Shown: positions 1 to 15,144, numbered from the stretch's first letter. The stretch: DNA of 64,000 nt from Cherax quadricarinatus (GCF_038502225.1 NC_091355.1:14903102-14967101); one strand, 5' to 3'. Numbers and translations: made by a program. The notes: generated by a model from the sequence alone, not told the origin.

Positions 1-261
1 CCAATGTATTTACATGAGAACATAAGAATGAACACTACAGCAGGACTATTGGCCCATACAAGGCAGATCCTTATCAAAACCACCCATTCCCACTCACTTA
101 TTTATCCAACCTTATCCCAAAAAGTTACCCAGAAATTTGCTTCAGTACCTCAGGTACTAATCAGACCCATCCCTTTTCACTTGCATGATAGTCACCCACA
201 TCTTGTTTATATATGAGAAGAGAAAGAGGGGGTGGGAGGGTTTGATGGTGGTAGTGGAACA

Positions 262-480
262 ACTGTTATTCCTGAAACGACGAAGTGGAAACTGTTAACA
301 TTACTCTGACTTGTACTGCAAGAATTGTTAGCTACAGATTGGTTTGCACCGAACAATTGTTAACCTTAGAATAGCTTTCACTGTTACACTGAAGCAGTTA
401 GCCATAGACTGGCCAATATTAAAATATTAGTTAACTTTAGGCTAGTCTACATTGGAATAATTGTTGAACAAAGACAGGCA
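262..480. repeat. Degenerate tandem repeat, about 45-55 bp units
   Basis: About five diverged units each carry an AATTGTTAnC-like block followed by a TAGAnTnG block (for example near 327, 352, 396, 428 and 460). The spacing is irregular, so this is an old, decayed tandem array, or several copies of a small dispersed repeat. No coding signal is seen. Confidence 0.4.
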
Positions 481-514
481 CTAATAAGCACTACTTACCA
501 CTGTTTCACTGGTT

Positions 515-700
515 TGCATGTGTACATTTTCACTGCTGTGTGGGCACATTTTCAGTGCTATATGGATACATTTTCAATGTATGCCCGCTCTCACTGATGT
601 ATACGTAAATGTTTCAATGATCTTCAAGCATGTACATTTTTCTCTGCTGTGTGTGTATGTCACCGCTGTGTGCACTTGTTTCAGTGTTAGGTATGTACAT
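515..700. repeat. Degenerate minisatellite, about 28-30 bp units
   Basis: Units resemble TGTACATTTTCACTGCTGTG with many substitutions, for example near 521, 546, 570, 631 and 690. The open frames of 77-102 codons here and on the opposite strand overlap each other and look like shadows of the repeat. Family A element 835-994 inserted just downstream. Confidence 0.4.
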
Positions 701-834
701 CACCACTGTGCATGCTATATATTCGACTGTTTTCTGCGTGTTAATGATTAACTTAATTTTGTATAGACATGTCACTGCTTCGTGCGTACACATTTTGCTT
801 GTTTGTTTATATTTGGCTGTTGTTGTGTGTACGT

Positions 835-994
835 AAACCATACCACGGACGGGGATAGTACCCGCGATCAGAGTCTCAAAACTCCAGACCGTCGCGTTAG
901 CCACTGGACCAGTTAGCCACAATAAGATTCGCCCAACTATCCCCGTCCGTGGTATGGTTTGTTTGCAATCGTGTCATTACGATTTCGTGAGTCA
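835..994 (+). mobile_element. Fold-back SINE, family A copy 1, with 11-bp target-site duplication
   Basis: The insertion is flanked by a perfect 11-bp direct repeat, TGTGTGTACGT, at 824-834 and 995-1005. Inside, a perfect 25-bp inverted repeat pairs 835-859 with 936-960. Between the arms lies a minus-strand tRNA-like block with an A-box match (TGGTCCAGTGG, complement of 901-911). The 3' tail (961-994) contains the small inverted motif AATCGT...ACGATT and ends GTGAGTCA. So the copy starts with an inverted version of its own 3' half, followed by a sense 3' half. tRNA-derived SINEs normally lack this inverted start. The duplication makes retroposition or staggered-cut integration near certain. 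Family membership rests on the copies at 23823, 37625 and 39688. Confidence 0.8.
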
Positions 995-1005
995 TGTGTG
1001 TACGT

Positions 1006-1395
1006 GTTTCCCTGCTGTGCCTGCCGCATTATTATATATCTCATTTTAACATTATCTGAAGGCACGAGTACATAGTCACAAAATGCAAATACAATAAAGA
1101 GTTGCATTTTGATTCTACCAACCAAAGGTCTTATCCTCAAATTTAAAAAAAATTTTTTTTTCTAAAGTTTCCGTACTTTCGTTCTGTCAATGCTCTCCAA
1201 AAATCTTCTAAAATGTCAAGTAATTGGTAATTTCTATATTGAGGGACATTTTTTTTTTAATTTAGAGAATAACAGCTTATTAGTTCCCAGAAAACTGCAA
1301 CTTTACTCATGATACAGATCTGAAGCTACGCCACGAGTCTGGGTAAACACAAAGTGTTGCCTACCTAACCACGACGGAAAGCCATTACCAAGATA
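1006..1395. other. No gene seen
   Basis: AT-rich DNA with A and T homopolymer runs (1144-1160, 1250-1259). The open frames are under 70 codons and lack recognisable motifs. Confidence 0.5.
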
Positions 1396-1525
<130 letters not shown>

Positions 1526-1576
1526 GAGTATATCTACGCGGAGAGTTTATTTTATTCCGTAGGGATTAAAATTCTG

Positions 1577-1630
1577 TACACCACCAATTAAGACACTTTA
1601 GAGATTAAAGTGTTCTTAATCGGTGGTGTA
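1577..1630. repeat. Imperfect 24-bp inverted repeat (hairpin)
   Basis: TACACCACCAATTAAGACAC at 1577 pairs with the complement of the segment ending GGTGGTGTA at 1630, with one substitution and a one-base indel. The loop is about 5 nt. It could be a small fold-back element or a miRNA-like hairpin; nothing seen favours one. Confidence 0.6.
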
Positions 1631-4120
1631 TAGGATGAAGGCAGCCTCAATGACTTGCGTGTAGCTGAAAAGCTTTAAACCTAATCAAACAACCAAGACA
1701 CAAGCAATGTTGACTCTAGACGCAAACATTGAACCCAGAGATTCTGCCAATGGCACACGGACCTTCCTAACGCTGATGAGAAATCCACGAAAACAAATTA
1801 CTCTTCGGTGCCCCCCCCCCCCCAAAAAAAAAGGCCAAAAGAAAAAAAAACAGCCGTCTTTTTCCTCTGAACTAAAACTTTTGATGGAAGATAACGAAGA
1901 GAAGAGGTGAAAAATATGACTAATTAGAGAACGAAGAGATGTGGAAAGTTTAATGAATGAAGATCTAATGCCGTGTGTAAAAAAAAATGAAAAAAAAAAT
2001 TGAGTTAAATGAGAATAAAAGAATACATAGTTGAGAAACATTCTATAGGATGAATAGTGTTGGCGGACTGGTAATTATACCAGTGTAGTAACTCGAGAAA
2101 CACAAGTGACTTTCTCAAACCTTTATCTTGAAACCAATTTGCACTGTTTATTCGAGTATAAATATATCAGTTGCATCGAAAAACCAAACTGGTATGGAAA
2201 TATCCAGGTAAATGATTGCGATTTAACTCTCTTACTCTCCCGTTCAGAGGTATTAAATCCAAACTCAATACCTAATTAACTAGGTTTTTACACACGCTGG
2301 TGTGGGATTCATCTGTAAACACCTGCATCTGTGGTCACAGTGAGGCCCATGCTAACCTTATTAACCAACTGGGTTTACCCGTGTCCCGGTGAATACATTC
2401 TTAGTAGATTCTCAGTGTTAATGTCGGTGAAATATTAAGGACATCTCTGAATTTTGAGCAGCTGTAGTTTTAGGTGAAGACAGAGATGGAGGTAGCTAAA
2501 GAGGAAATACAACTTAAGAGAGGAGAACAAGATTCATCGCTAGCATAAGAAAGTATACCAGTCACAACGAATGGAAACTGGTGAGCAAGAAAACATTAAA
2601 GACGAAGATGGAAGAAGACGTTACGACCACCAATCCTTTTATGTTGACGGATGATGGTGGTCCAGTTAGCGAAGAAACTAGGGAAGTTGCTAGTAAAGGT
2701 AAGTGTCTAGTAGCAGGCGATCCTAGATTTAAGGACAGGGCTTGTGAGAAGGATACCCGTGATGTACCCGTGAATGATTTCAAGAGTTTTTCTACTCCTG
2801 CAGCCTACCCATGGGACAGGCTAGCCTGTTGCTTTTTGGTGTATCAGGCTATTACTGCAGGCGGTCTGCTGGGTCACATTTACATCACAGCCTGATTAAT
2901 CGGACTCTTGGTGGATATACTAAGCGAGTTTCGCCTTTAAGACTTCTACATTTATACCAGCAGTATTTCGGTTATCTTCCCAAACAATGTTGAATAGTCT
3001 GGAACTTTAGGTTCACGGATGTTGATTCAGCGTTCTCTTATTGTGCCTGTGGCTCCCCTACCGCTCACTGAGTTTAATTTCACATTTCTTCCCATATCTC
3101 TCACTTCAGTAAGTTATGGAAGCATAAGTTAGGACCAGGCCTCAAGCATATTCCAGGAAGCAGCAGGCACGTTTTCCTGGGGATGGGATGGAGGATATAG
3201 TTAGCAAATTAGTAAAACATAATGACAGGTAATGAGAATAATTCCATTATCTGCTTCAGCGCTGGTGATAATGATATTAGGAAGCATGGGAGTGAGAATC
3301 TGCTTGCCTGGTATAGGACTTTGCATATGTTTGCTGGTATTGGCTTTCCTTTCACCTGGTTTAATAAACCTGGGTGTCCTAGTTTTTGAGATTCGTGCTC
3401 TGAGGACTTTTTTTGTTTACTGTTGATGGGCTGCATATCCTGAATGGACTAAATGCAAACCGCAGAAAAGAACATATCATTGTGAGTCGCTTTTCTGCAG
3501 ACTGAAAACTCAATATGATCGTTGTTTCAAGTGAAGAGCACATCTCGGAATGGTAGCTGACTGTCCTGTTCAACCTTGAAATGGATAGAAGGAACAAGTT
3601 GATTATGTCTCTCAAATGTCGCAACTACCCCAGTAAACGTTCAATACGGTGAAGATGTCATCCTGTCTGTACCAGATGCTGTGGTTTGATGCTGGGAAAG
3701 ATAGATGCTTCATAATACTTTACATGTGAGCTAGAGAGTACAGGAGAGTGTGGATTTTTCATTGTTGAAAGAGAAAACTTTAGAAGTCACACATAATTTA
3801 GTGAGCATCAAGATTACCTGTATGGTAAGCGGGAATTCATTTTGATGGTGAAGTGATTTGGTTCCGAGGAAGATCAGTCATCGATAAATATTCTGGTGAA
3901 CAACGAATTCCCGTCCAGACTCAACATCCTTGTATTTTGCTGGTTGGTTCCTCTTAGTTGGCGATGAAGTCTTTGTTGTGTTTCAGATGTGACTGGGAAA
4001 TCTTGCCACGGAAAGGAGGAGGAAATTCAATTAACCATTGAGCTAATTTGAATGAAAATACCGTTGCCGGTCTGATTCTATTATACCCTGGCAAGTACTA
4101 AACTCTTATGGATCATACAG
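1631..4120. other. No recognisable gene; one unexplained 104-codon frame
   Basis: The longest frame, 2581-2895 (+), begins with GTG rather than ATG, and its product matches no family I know. There is a mixed C12/A9 homopolymer at 1810-1831. CDS-like composition, splice-site arrays and domain motifs are not apparent. Confidence 0.4.
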
Positions 4121-4122
4121 CG

Positions 4123-4163
4123 CCTAATATGTAGTCATATACCTAAGATGACTACGTATTAGG
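4123..4163. repeat. 16-bp inverted repeat hairpin
   Basis: CCTAATATGTAGTCAT (4123-4138) pairs with 4148-4163 with one mismatch across a 9-nt loop. No further context was found. Confidence 0.65.
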
Positions 4164-4272
4164 TATATTTTGTTCCTACGTCACATTTTGCATCTCCCGA
4201 AGAAGACTGCAGGTGGAAAAATACAAACTAATTTTATCTTTCGTTTCTCTGTGTGTGGGTATTAGTGTATGC

Positions 4273-4710
<438 letters not shown>

Positions 4711-4798
4711 GGCTATCAATAAGCCAGCAGAAGGCACTGATCAAATGACCAATACTTCCACTGTGTGTATATCATAAATAAGACCCGTTAGCAATAAC
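4711..4798 (+). repeat. Dispersed repeat D, degraded copy
   Basis: AAGCCAGCAGAAGGC, TGATCAAATGACCAA and AAGACCCGTTAGCAA are collinear with the better preserved copy at 30555-30665. The family is unidentified; I recall similar text from decapod genomes. Confidence 0.6.
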
Positions 4799-5548
4799 CC
4801 ACCCACTATACCTCAATATTATTATACGCTAAGCACTTAATCTCATCGATACACAACTACTATTTAGCTAATGCAGTTTCTTCATATTACACCAAATATA
4901 TTAATACTGTGTTATTCAGTATCGTAAAGCTCTCTTATATACAAATGGTCTTTCCTGTGGAACTCTCTATTCAAATCATTGTGTTTATCTGAATGGTATG
5001 TACAGCCAAGATCAGATCTTCATTGTAGATGCATAACCAAAATGAGGATAACGATTATGCTTTAGTCTTTAAGATAGAAAATGAAATTTGCGTATCCTCT
5101 TTGACAATAGATAAAAGGGCACAGCACTTAAATTATAAAGTAACAAACTAGTTGCATTAAGGATTTCTAAACAGATCATTTTATAAAGATTTTTCACTAT
5201 TTAAAACTCTCTCTCTACTCTAGAAATCCTTTGGTAAGGCAGCTCACAAAATGCTGCTTAATATTCCCATAGCACTTAAGATAATAGGAAACAACAGTAA
5301 ACATCTAATAAGATGTTACACATGACAATGCTTCGAGTTCTTATACTTCCTCAAAACAGGGATAAGAAATTTCTGTAGTAATTTATCAACTTGTGTTTAA
5401 TTTTCCTGTTTTCCTACAGCCTCCCCAGACTGTATCCATTCCAACACATTTGCCCCAATATAATCCTTTTACCACTGCTTTTTTCCATACTTTACCCATT
5501 CTCTACCTTATCTAAGAATTCCTACAATGCTTTGAATTTTTCAGTCTC
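4799..5548. other. No gene seen
   Basis: AT-rich DNA with only short open frames. Nothing recognisable. Confidence 0.5.
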
Positions 5549-5637
5549 GGTCCAAGTCGGACCGAAACGTCTTGTTATTCTTGTATGTGCGGGTTATTTG
5601 TGTATTGTTCTAGTCACGGGATTGTGCCTTTTTATTC
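5549..5637 (+). mobile_element. Family B fold-back element, partial copy
   Basis: Contains GGTCCAAGTCGGACCGAAAC followed by the tail GTGCGGGTTATTTGTGTATT and GGGATTGTGCCTTTTTA, in the same order as the full copy at 61679-61850. The inverted 5' tail is missing, and I could not define a clean target-site duplication. Confidence 0.75.
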
Positions 5638-6054
5638 TTCAACAGTCGCCTTCTGGCCAGTTACACCGATCAACCCATAAACACTCTTATTTATACTGTT
5701 AATGTGATACCCAATTCTACATTGTGAATGACCTGGATACTTACGTATCATAGAATGTCAGGAATCACTTTTGTATTTTGTATAACACACCGTCCCTCTT
5801 CCACCGAAATGACACACATTCAATATGCGTCTTATCAAAGTGCTTTCGATATGAAAAACTAAAAAAATAGAAAAACATGGTACTAAATATAATGTAAAAA
5901 ACAACAGCCAACCACAACCAGCAACGACAAACAAGAATAACCACGACAACAACATTCATCAGCTACACTAACATTAATTAAAACAGCTCCCCAGCCTCTT
6001 CCAGCTTCGCATATTCGTAAACATCAACTTTATTCCTCCAACACATCCTGGGAG
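5638..6054. other. No gene seen
   Basis: Two overlapping minus-strand frames of about 65 codons (5758-5959) are low-complexity and hydrophobic, without recognisable motifs. Confidence 0.5.
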
Positions 6055-6109
<55 letters not shown>

Positions 6110-6110
6110 A
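6055..6110. repeat. (CTA)n(CTG)n trinucleotide repeat
   Basis: About eleven CTA/ACT units pass directly into about six GCT units. Confidence 0.95.
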
Positions 6111-6300
6111 CCATTTGTAAGCGAGTTTGGTTATGCCAGAGGAAGATATAGGTGAAATAAACAAAAGCTGCACACGGTCATCACTGCACTAAAAGCCACA
6201 TCAGAAGAAATTTTCTCACATTTGACAGACGAAAAAAATCAAAACCACATACACCACAAATGTATAGGATAAAAAAAAGCACAAATAGCAAAAAGAGACC

Positions 6301-6357
6301 TTTATTATTATAATAAAAAAGAAGCGCTAAACCACAAGGGCTATACAGCGCTGCAGG
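6301..6357 (+). mobile_element. SINE-like family C, 5' fragment
   Basis: TTATTATAATAAAAAAGAAG followed by GCGCTAAACC and ATACAGCGC is the leading part of the family seen more fully at 56397-56549. The downstream half is missing. Confidence 0.7.
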
Positions 6358-6911
6358 AGACCTTTAGTAATATGACTTCACGTAAACGAGGCTGTATCAA
6401 GAACAAAATCTTATATGTAAATGAAACGTCATGTTAATAAAGGTCACCTTTTATTACAAGTATCTTAATTTCTTGTCGGCTACGCAGTACTTCAGTTGCA
6501 AATCTCTAAATTCAATCAGTCTTTCGTTTCTTCCATCAATACACGTCATCAATTTTTAAAGCTGTCTCCAAGACACTATCTGTTCCACTCATCTCCAATT
6601 CAGCTGTCAAGCTCAGTACATCTCATATCATTCCAGAATCAAAATTTATCCAATTTGAATCTATTACTACAAATCCTGTCTTGGTTGGATATTTTCACCA
6701 CTTTATTTATAGCACTTTTATACATTCCAGTTTTCTGTATCAGAATCTTATCTTCAATAACTGAACACATCTGCAGAGTGTGTAAGTTGTGTGTTTTAAA
6801 CTTACCTTCGTAAGAAAGATTTGCGATACAGGAGAATAAGCTTTGTAGATAATGGAATAAAATACCAAGATAAATAAAAAAGTATAGTTATAAGGCTGCT
6901 TTATTGCTTTA
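6358..6911. other. No gene seen
   Basis: Frame 6496-6813 (+, 105 codons) is low-complexity and rich in Ser, Leu and Phe. It has no recognised domain. Confidence 0.45.
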
Positions 6912-6935
6912 TTGGGTGAGCAAAAGCTCACCCAA
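6912..6935. repeat. Perfect 10-bp hairpin
   Basis: TTGGGTGAGC-AAAA-GCTCACCCAA. It lies about 110 bp beyond the 3' end of the minus-strand Penelope-like RT fragment and may belong to that element's non-coding end. Confidence 0.75.
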
Positions 6936-7047
6936 GGATTTCATCTTGTGATCTGATAAAGCTTCTGAGTGGTCGAAACAGCTTCCTGTAGTAGGCATAT
7001 AAGTTGCTGGTTTCCTCCTTAAGTGTAAATCATATTGATGGCTCGAC

Positions 7048-7557
7048 TTAGTTGAGTCTGCTATGTAGGATGGGGATATAAATTCTTTTGTGTGTTATGT
7101 AGACGACATATTCGTCATTACAAGGATTTAAAATGATGGAATGAGGAATGATGGAGGAGATATGTTTGGCTTTGACGCTTTTCATATGAAGGTTCTTTAA
7201 GAGTGTACTGGAAGGAGAACTCGTCTGTAAGCCGAATGTCTGTTGGAAGAGGGAATCTTCGAAGAAGAAACAATTGAAATTGATGTAAAGTTTAATAAGT
7301 TGCACGACGTCATAGGCAAGTACCTGGGCGAATAGGAAAGTCACGTCCTGGCTGGAAAATTTATTGCTTTTTATGCTGAAGTGGCGAATACGGTTGCGGT
7401 CTTCTATGTATTTGAATAATGCGGGATTGATAATGCCTATGAGTTTAGACATTCGTTTAGCTAGAACTCTCGCTGTCTTGTGAGAGGCGTTGCCTTTTCC
7501 GGAGTGAATAGGACTCAATGGGATTTCATGTTTCTGATGCTTAGGCAGATAATACAT
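7048..7557 (-). pseudogene. Penelope-like element (PLE) reverse transcriptase fragment
   Basis: This 169-codon frame is a decayed piece of the RT of a Penelope-like retroelement. It opens with YYLPKHQKHEIPLSPI, which resembles the PLE signature (F/Y)YGLPKxHKxxxPLRPI. Residues of the type GKGNASHKTARVLAKRMSKL follow, then LFQQTFGLQ...SSP, which corresponds to the FYxQxxGxxMGxPLSP block. The catalytic YVDD block is reduced to CNDEYVVYI, so the enzyme would be inactive. The region between the fingers and the QTFG block is shorter than expected, which suggests an internal deletion. The GIY-YIG endonuclease that normally follows RT is not visible downstream. PLE assignment is from motif recognition. 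Confidence 0.75.
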
Positions 7558-8690
7558 TCGAGCTGGCTTGGGGATGTTAGTGAGGGTGTAGTAGTTTCTT
7601 CCCTTGTTTTGTTTTAATATTTATCGTGTTTTATGAACGAAAGCCCAAGTGTGGTTTATTACTATTTAGTGTGACACCTAATATATTAGTGAATTTATAT
7701 ATTGTTGTCTCGGCATTAAGTATCTGCTAGGGAACGCTAAAAGTTAAGTTTAATTAAGATTTGTACAAACTGTACAAATCTTGCTGTGGTTCTCTTATTT
7801 TTTTCTGAATAAAACCTTACCCAATTAAACTGCATCAGTTACAAACCTGGTTTTTATGATTTGGACGTACTATTGGAGCGTGATCAATGTAACCTTTATG
7901 AAGAGATTCAAGGAAACCGGTTGACAGGAGAGATCTTAATGAGTGGTGGAGATTTTGCGCTTTGAAGAGTCATGTGAGCTGTGACGTCGAGGCCCTTTTA
8001 GCAAGACAGTGATCGAATATCAGTGAAACCATTTTTCTTGTCGGATCACCCTACTTCGGTGGGAGACGGCCGGACTGTAAGAAATAAAAAAAATTCCAAA
8101 CCGTGCTGTCAACCTATGTATATTACCTTGTTGTTCCCGGGTGTCTTCGGAAATTATTTACCAACCTCTTTTTGTGCTATCGACAAACTTGCCAACCTTG
8201 CTATTTATTCCCTCTTCTATGTCAGTAATTTCGATGGTGATCAACAACTGGCTTAATACTATCCCTTGTGGAACAACACTTGTAACCTCTTCCTGTCGTG
8301 AATTTTCCAACTTGCATCATTCTTCACATCCATAGTCCACTGCCTCAAATATTTTAATAAAAAAAAATTACTATGACAAGAACGACCTTTCATGAGACGC
8401 GTTGAGATTCAATGATCATATCAGGTCTGCCCAGGTGACTTGCATTCACGACTGCTGAGGCCGAGATACTGAGCATTCCTCTCGTTTTTCGTTTGTATTT
8501 GCTCTGTCCTTCATTTGTATCAGTGATCAGTGTTATAGCTCAGCATTTCAATAAGTCTATTAGTTTCAATTATTCACATATCTGTTCTATGAACCAGTCA
8601 AAAATAAAATAAAATAAAGAGATAATTGGTCATCGAATTAGATGACCAGTCTCTTTCTCAAACAAAAATCAGTCTGCCAATAATTAAACC
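7558..8690. other. No gene seen
   Basis: It may contain non-coding parts of the PLE to its left. Open frames are under 80 codons and unrecognised. Confidence 0.45.
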
Positions 8691-8699
8691 AAACACCTA

Positions 8700-8851
8700 T
8701 CGAGTAATCCATCCATCCACTCAGTCAGCTGACCAGTCAAGCAAGGAGCCAGCCAGTCTGTTAGAGAGGAAGCCAGCTAGACAGCCAGCCAGCCTGCCTG
8801 CCAGATAGCTAGCCAGCCTTCCAGCCAGCCATCCAGCCAGCCAGCTAGCAG
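8700..8851. repeat. Degenerate (CCAG)n tetranucleotide repeat
   Basis: Irregular CCAG, CCAT and CTAG tetramers run through most of the segment, for example CCAGCCAGCCTGCCTGCCAG around 8782. Confidence 0.8.
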
Positions 8852-9072
8852 CGACTAATGGGCCACGTTCAGCACACAAAGCAAAATAGAAATATAACCC
8901 ACCACAATAATGCTTCCTGCGCTTATCTTCCCAGGACCTCCAAGGCTTTCTTGCAAGCTTTTGGCAGCTGTTGTGGGATGTAGGATGGGAGGAGGCGGGT
9001 GCAAGAAGATGGGAGGTAAGTGGGAAAAGATGGGGAGTAGAGGATGGTGGTAAGCAAGTGGAAAAATGATAG

Positions 9073-9425
9073 TAAGCGAGTGGAAGGTGAAGGGAAGCGA
9101 GTGGAAGGTGAAGGGAAGCGAGTGGAAGGTGAAGGGAAGCGAGTGGAAGGTGAAGGGAAGCGAGTGGAAGGTGAAGGGAAGCGAGTGGAAGGTGAAGGGA
9201 AGCGAGTGGAAGGTGAAGGGAAGCGAGTGGAAGGTGAAGGGAAGCGAGTGGAAGGTGAAGGGAAGCGAGTGGAAGGTGAAGGGAAGTGAGTGGAAGGTGA
9301 AGGGAAGTGAGTGGAAGGTGAAGGGAAGCGAGTGGAAGGTGAAGGGAAGCGAGTGGAAGGTGAAGGGAAGCGAGTGGAAGGTGAAGGGAAGCGATTGGAA
9401 GATAATGGTAAACGAGTGGAAGATG
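9073..9425. repeat. 21-bp minisatellite, about 16 copies
   Basis: The unit is GCGAGTGGAAGGTGAAGGGAA, with a GTGAGTGG variant in two adjacent units and decayed units at the right edge. Because 21 is a multiple of 3, several frames stay open: a 185-codon minus frame of (RFPSPST)n and plus frames of (EGKRVEG)n and (VKGSEWK)n. No frame shows a conserved non-repeat domain, so coding is doubtful. Confidence 0.95.
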
Positions 9426-9553
9426 GAAAAATAGACAAATGCAGTATAATGCGATCCTTCATTGACAACATTTCACCCACACAGTGAGCTTTATCAAGTC
9501 ACAAACAGAGCTGCCTGAGAAGAGTAGGTGAGTGTGTGTGTATATATACACAC

Positions 9554-12881
<3,328 letters not shown>

Positions 12882-12895
12882 AAATGTCAAGAACA

Positions 12896-13030
12896 ATAAC
12901 AAAAAGAGGCACAGTACCGCGACTGGAACGATACACAAATAACCTGCACATAGTGTGACTTTGTAAATGGTACAAGTCGGACCGAAACTTCGTCCTAAGC
13001 TTCTCTCTTCTATGTGCTGGTTATTTGTGT
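12896..13030 (+). mobile_element. Family B fold-back element with 14-bp target-site duplication
   Basis: Flanked by the perfect direct repeat AAATGTCAAGAACA at 12882-12895 and 13031-13044. The first half (to about 12951) is the reverse complement of the family's 3' tail (GATACACAAATAACC). It is followed by GTGTGACTTTGTAAATGGTA, CAAGTCGGACCGAAAC and a sense tail that stops at GGTTATTTGTGT. The inverted-tail start plus sense tail matches the arrangement in family A. No ORF is present, so the copy is non-autonomous. Confidence 0.85.
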
Positions 13031-13044
13031 AAATGTCAAGAACA

Positions 13045-13565
13045 TTTTGATGTACAATGTGATTCAATAATGTGATTTATGAATCTCAAATCAAGAGGTT
13101 CAACACAAATTTGGATGAAGGATTTGTTACCGAGTAATAAAACACGAACAGAGTGATAACTGGGACAGTAAGTCTAAACAACATAGCCCTTCAAGAATCG
13201 GTTTGACTGGATTAAGTTAACTTAGATAAAGCCTTCTTAGGATACCATATTTTTCCTTTTCCTTATAATTACACAATAATAATGTTTGGCACCGGAGGGA
13301 GTACAACGAAATTTCGTTCGAGAATTTTTTTAATACGCACAGTAACAATGGTGAGGACGGACTGGGCTCTTGTTAATGTATCTTCCCACTTCATCCAGTT
13401 CTGACAGTAATGCGATGCTACCTGCACAACACAAAGGTGGTGAGGACTGAACTGAACCAAAGGCGCCAAACTCATTTAGTCGTGCTATCGAGGCCCCATC
13501 CACTTCCCACTAAGAGGCACCTGGCTTAATTGCACTCTTCCAAGATGCTCCAGCTTGAGAGAAAC

Positions 13566-13568
<3 letters not shown>
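13045..13568. other. No gene seen
   Basis: A minus frame at 13269-13475 (68 codons) shows no motif. Confidence 0.5.
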
Positions 13569-13607
<39 letters not shown>

Positions 13608-13618
13608 ACTCTCACTCA
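13569..13618. repeat. (CT)n microsatellite
   Basis: About 34 bp of CT, then CACTCT-type variants. Confidence 0.95.
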
Positions 13619-14381
13619 GGAGATTTACTCCGCAACAATGATTAAAGCATTGGTTACTTTGGCCATACCATAAACAAAAGTCGGGAGAACCTACTAAAGG
13701 CTTGTAGATACCACTTGATGGTAAGGTATTCAGTTTCTGATTGACTTAAAATACTGGCTCATTCATTATCATAATATTTGTGCCTTGCATTTCACCTGGA
13801 TTTGGGATCACTCTTCACATATGATTAATTTTCGCATCATACACGACTTGGAATAAATGGGATAACAAACACCTTTTTCTCAAAATTCTTATTTACCGAG
13901 TCAGCATTTTTAAGTAATTCGTCTGCCTCACTCTAGGTATCTGTCATTATCAAATTTATTATTAACCACGTCACAACATACAACACGCCATATTACCACT
14001 GGCGAACCGACCAGATCTTCCCTGCTGTGTTTCCAGTACAACATACAGGAGGTATCACCATTAAAACCAACGATCACCACACCAACACCGCCACTACCAT
14101 CTTCAACACATCAACCAGAATAAACAAAGCTTCCTCTACGGTGCTCAACACAAATTACACAAAGGACACGCACAACAGCCTCCACCACCAGCAGAATAAC
14201 TAGCTCTTAGGTGCTGTTCTCCCCAATACAAAACACTCACCACCGTCGCCGTCGTCGCCAGAATATACAAACTTTCTCTGCTGTACTCTTCAACCCAATA
14301 CACTGAGACATGGCCCCTCGGAGGCACATGCACCCCAGAGTTCCATTGTATAAACAATAACATCAAAGGTAGGTGTGTGTG
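13619..14381. other. No gene seen
   Basis: CA/CC-rich stretches around 14080-14260. No coding motif. Confidence 0.5.
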
Positions 14382-14697
14382 TACTCACCTAATTGTGGTT
14401 TCAGGGGTCGATACTCAGCTCCTAGCCCCGCCTCTTCACCGACCGCTACTAGGTCCTCTCTCCCCCTACTCCATGAGCTTTATCATACCTCGTCTTAAAA
14501 CTATGTATAGTTCCTGCCTCCACTACATCGCTTGCCAGACTATTCGACTTCCTAACTACTCTATGACCGAAGAAATACTTCTTAACATCCCTTTGACTCA
14601 TCTGAGTCCTCAGCTTCCAATTATGACCCCTCGTTTCTGTGTCCCATCTCTGGAACATCCTGTCTTTGTCCGCCTTGTCTACTCCACGCAGTATTTT

Positions 14698-15144
14698 CTA
14701 TGTCGTTATCATGTCTGCCCTGACCCTCCTGTCCTCCAGTGTTGTCAGACCGATTTCCCTTAACCTTTCTTCATAGGACATTCCCCTTAGCTCTGGAACT
14801 AGCCTTGTTGCAAACCTTTGCACTTTCTCTAATTTCTTGACGTGTTTGACCAGATGTGGGTTCCAAATTGGTGCTGTGTACTCCAGTGTGGGCCTGACGT
14901 ACACAATGTATAAAGTCTTGAACGATTCCTTACTGAGGTACCGGAACGCTATTCTCAGGTTTGCCAAGCGCCCATATGCCGCAGCAGTTATCTGGTTAAT
15001 GTGCGCTTCTGGCGATGTACTCGGTATTATACTCACTCCTAGGTCTTTCTCCTTGAGTGAGGTGTGCAGCGTTTGGCCTCCTAGCCTATACTCTGTCTGC
15101 GGTCTTCTTTGCCCTCCTCCGATCTTCATGACTTTGCATTTGGT
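14698..15144 (-). pseudogene. LINE post-RT C-terminal domain
   Basis: In its own frame: KEKDLGVSIIPSTSPEAHI, then YVRPTLEYTAPIWNPHLVKH and KLEKVQRFATRLVPEL, the thumb/connection region typical of CR1- and Jockey-like ORF2 proteins. The product ends near 14698, leaving about 315 bp of 3' UTR. It joins the RT frame only after a shift near 15140. Confidence 0.88.

Noticed and set aside
2280..2440. CICGHSEAHANLINQLGLP-like peptide as another retroelement C-terminus
   Set aside because: A single short cysteine/histidine match without the RPD...D motif or flanking similarity; too weak to call.
2581..2895. 104-codon plus frame as a possible gene
   Set aside because: No ATG start, no known domain, no supporting splice or context signals.
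6949..6990. CTGATAA...GTCGAAAC near the PLE RT as a second hammerhead
   Set aside because: The core box has A in place of the essential G, and stem II does not pair well. At most a decayed relic.
8923..9480. 185-codon minus-strand protein with (RFPSPST)n
   Set aside because: Created by a 21-bp minisatellite. Overlapping plus frames are equally open, and the non-repeat ends have no recognised domain.
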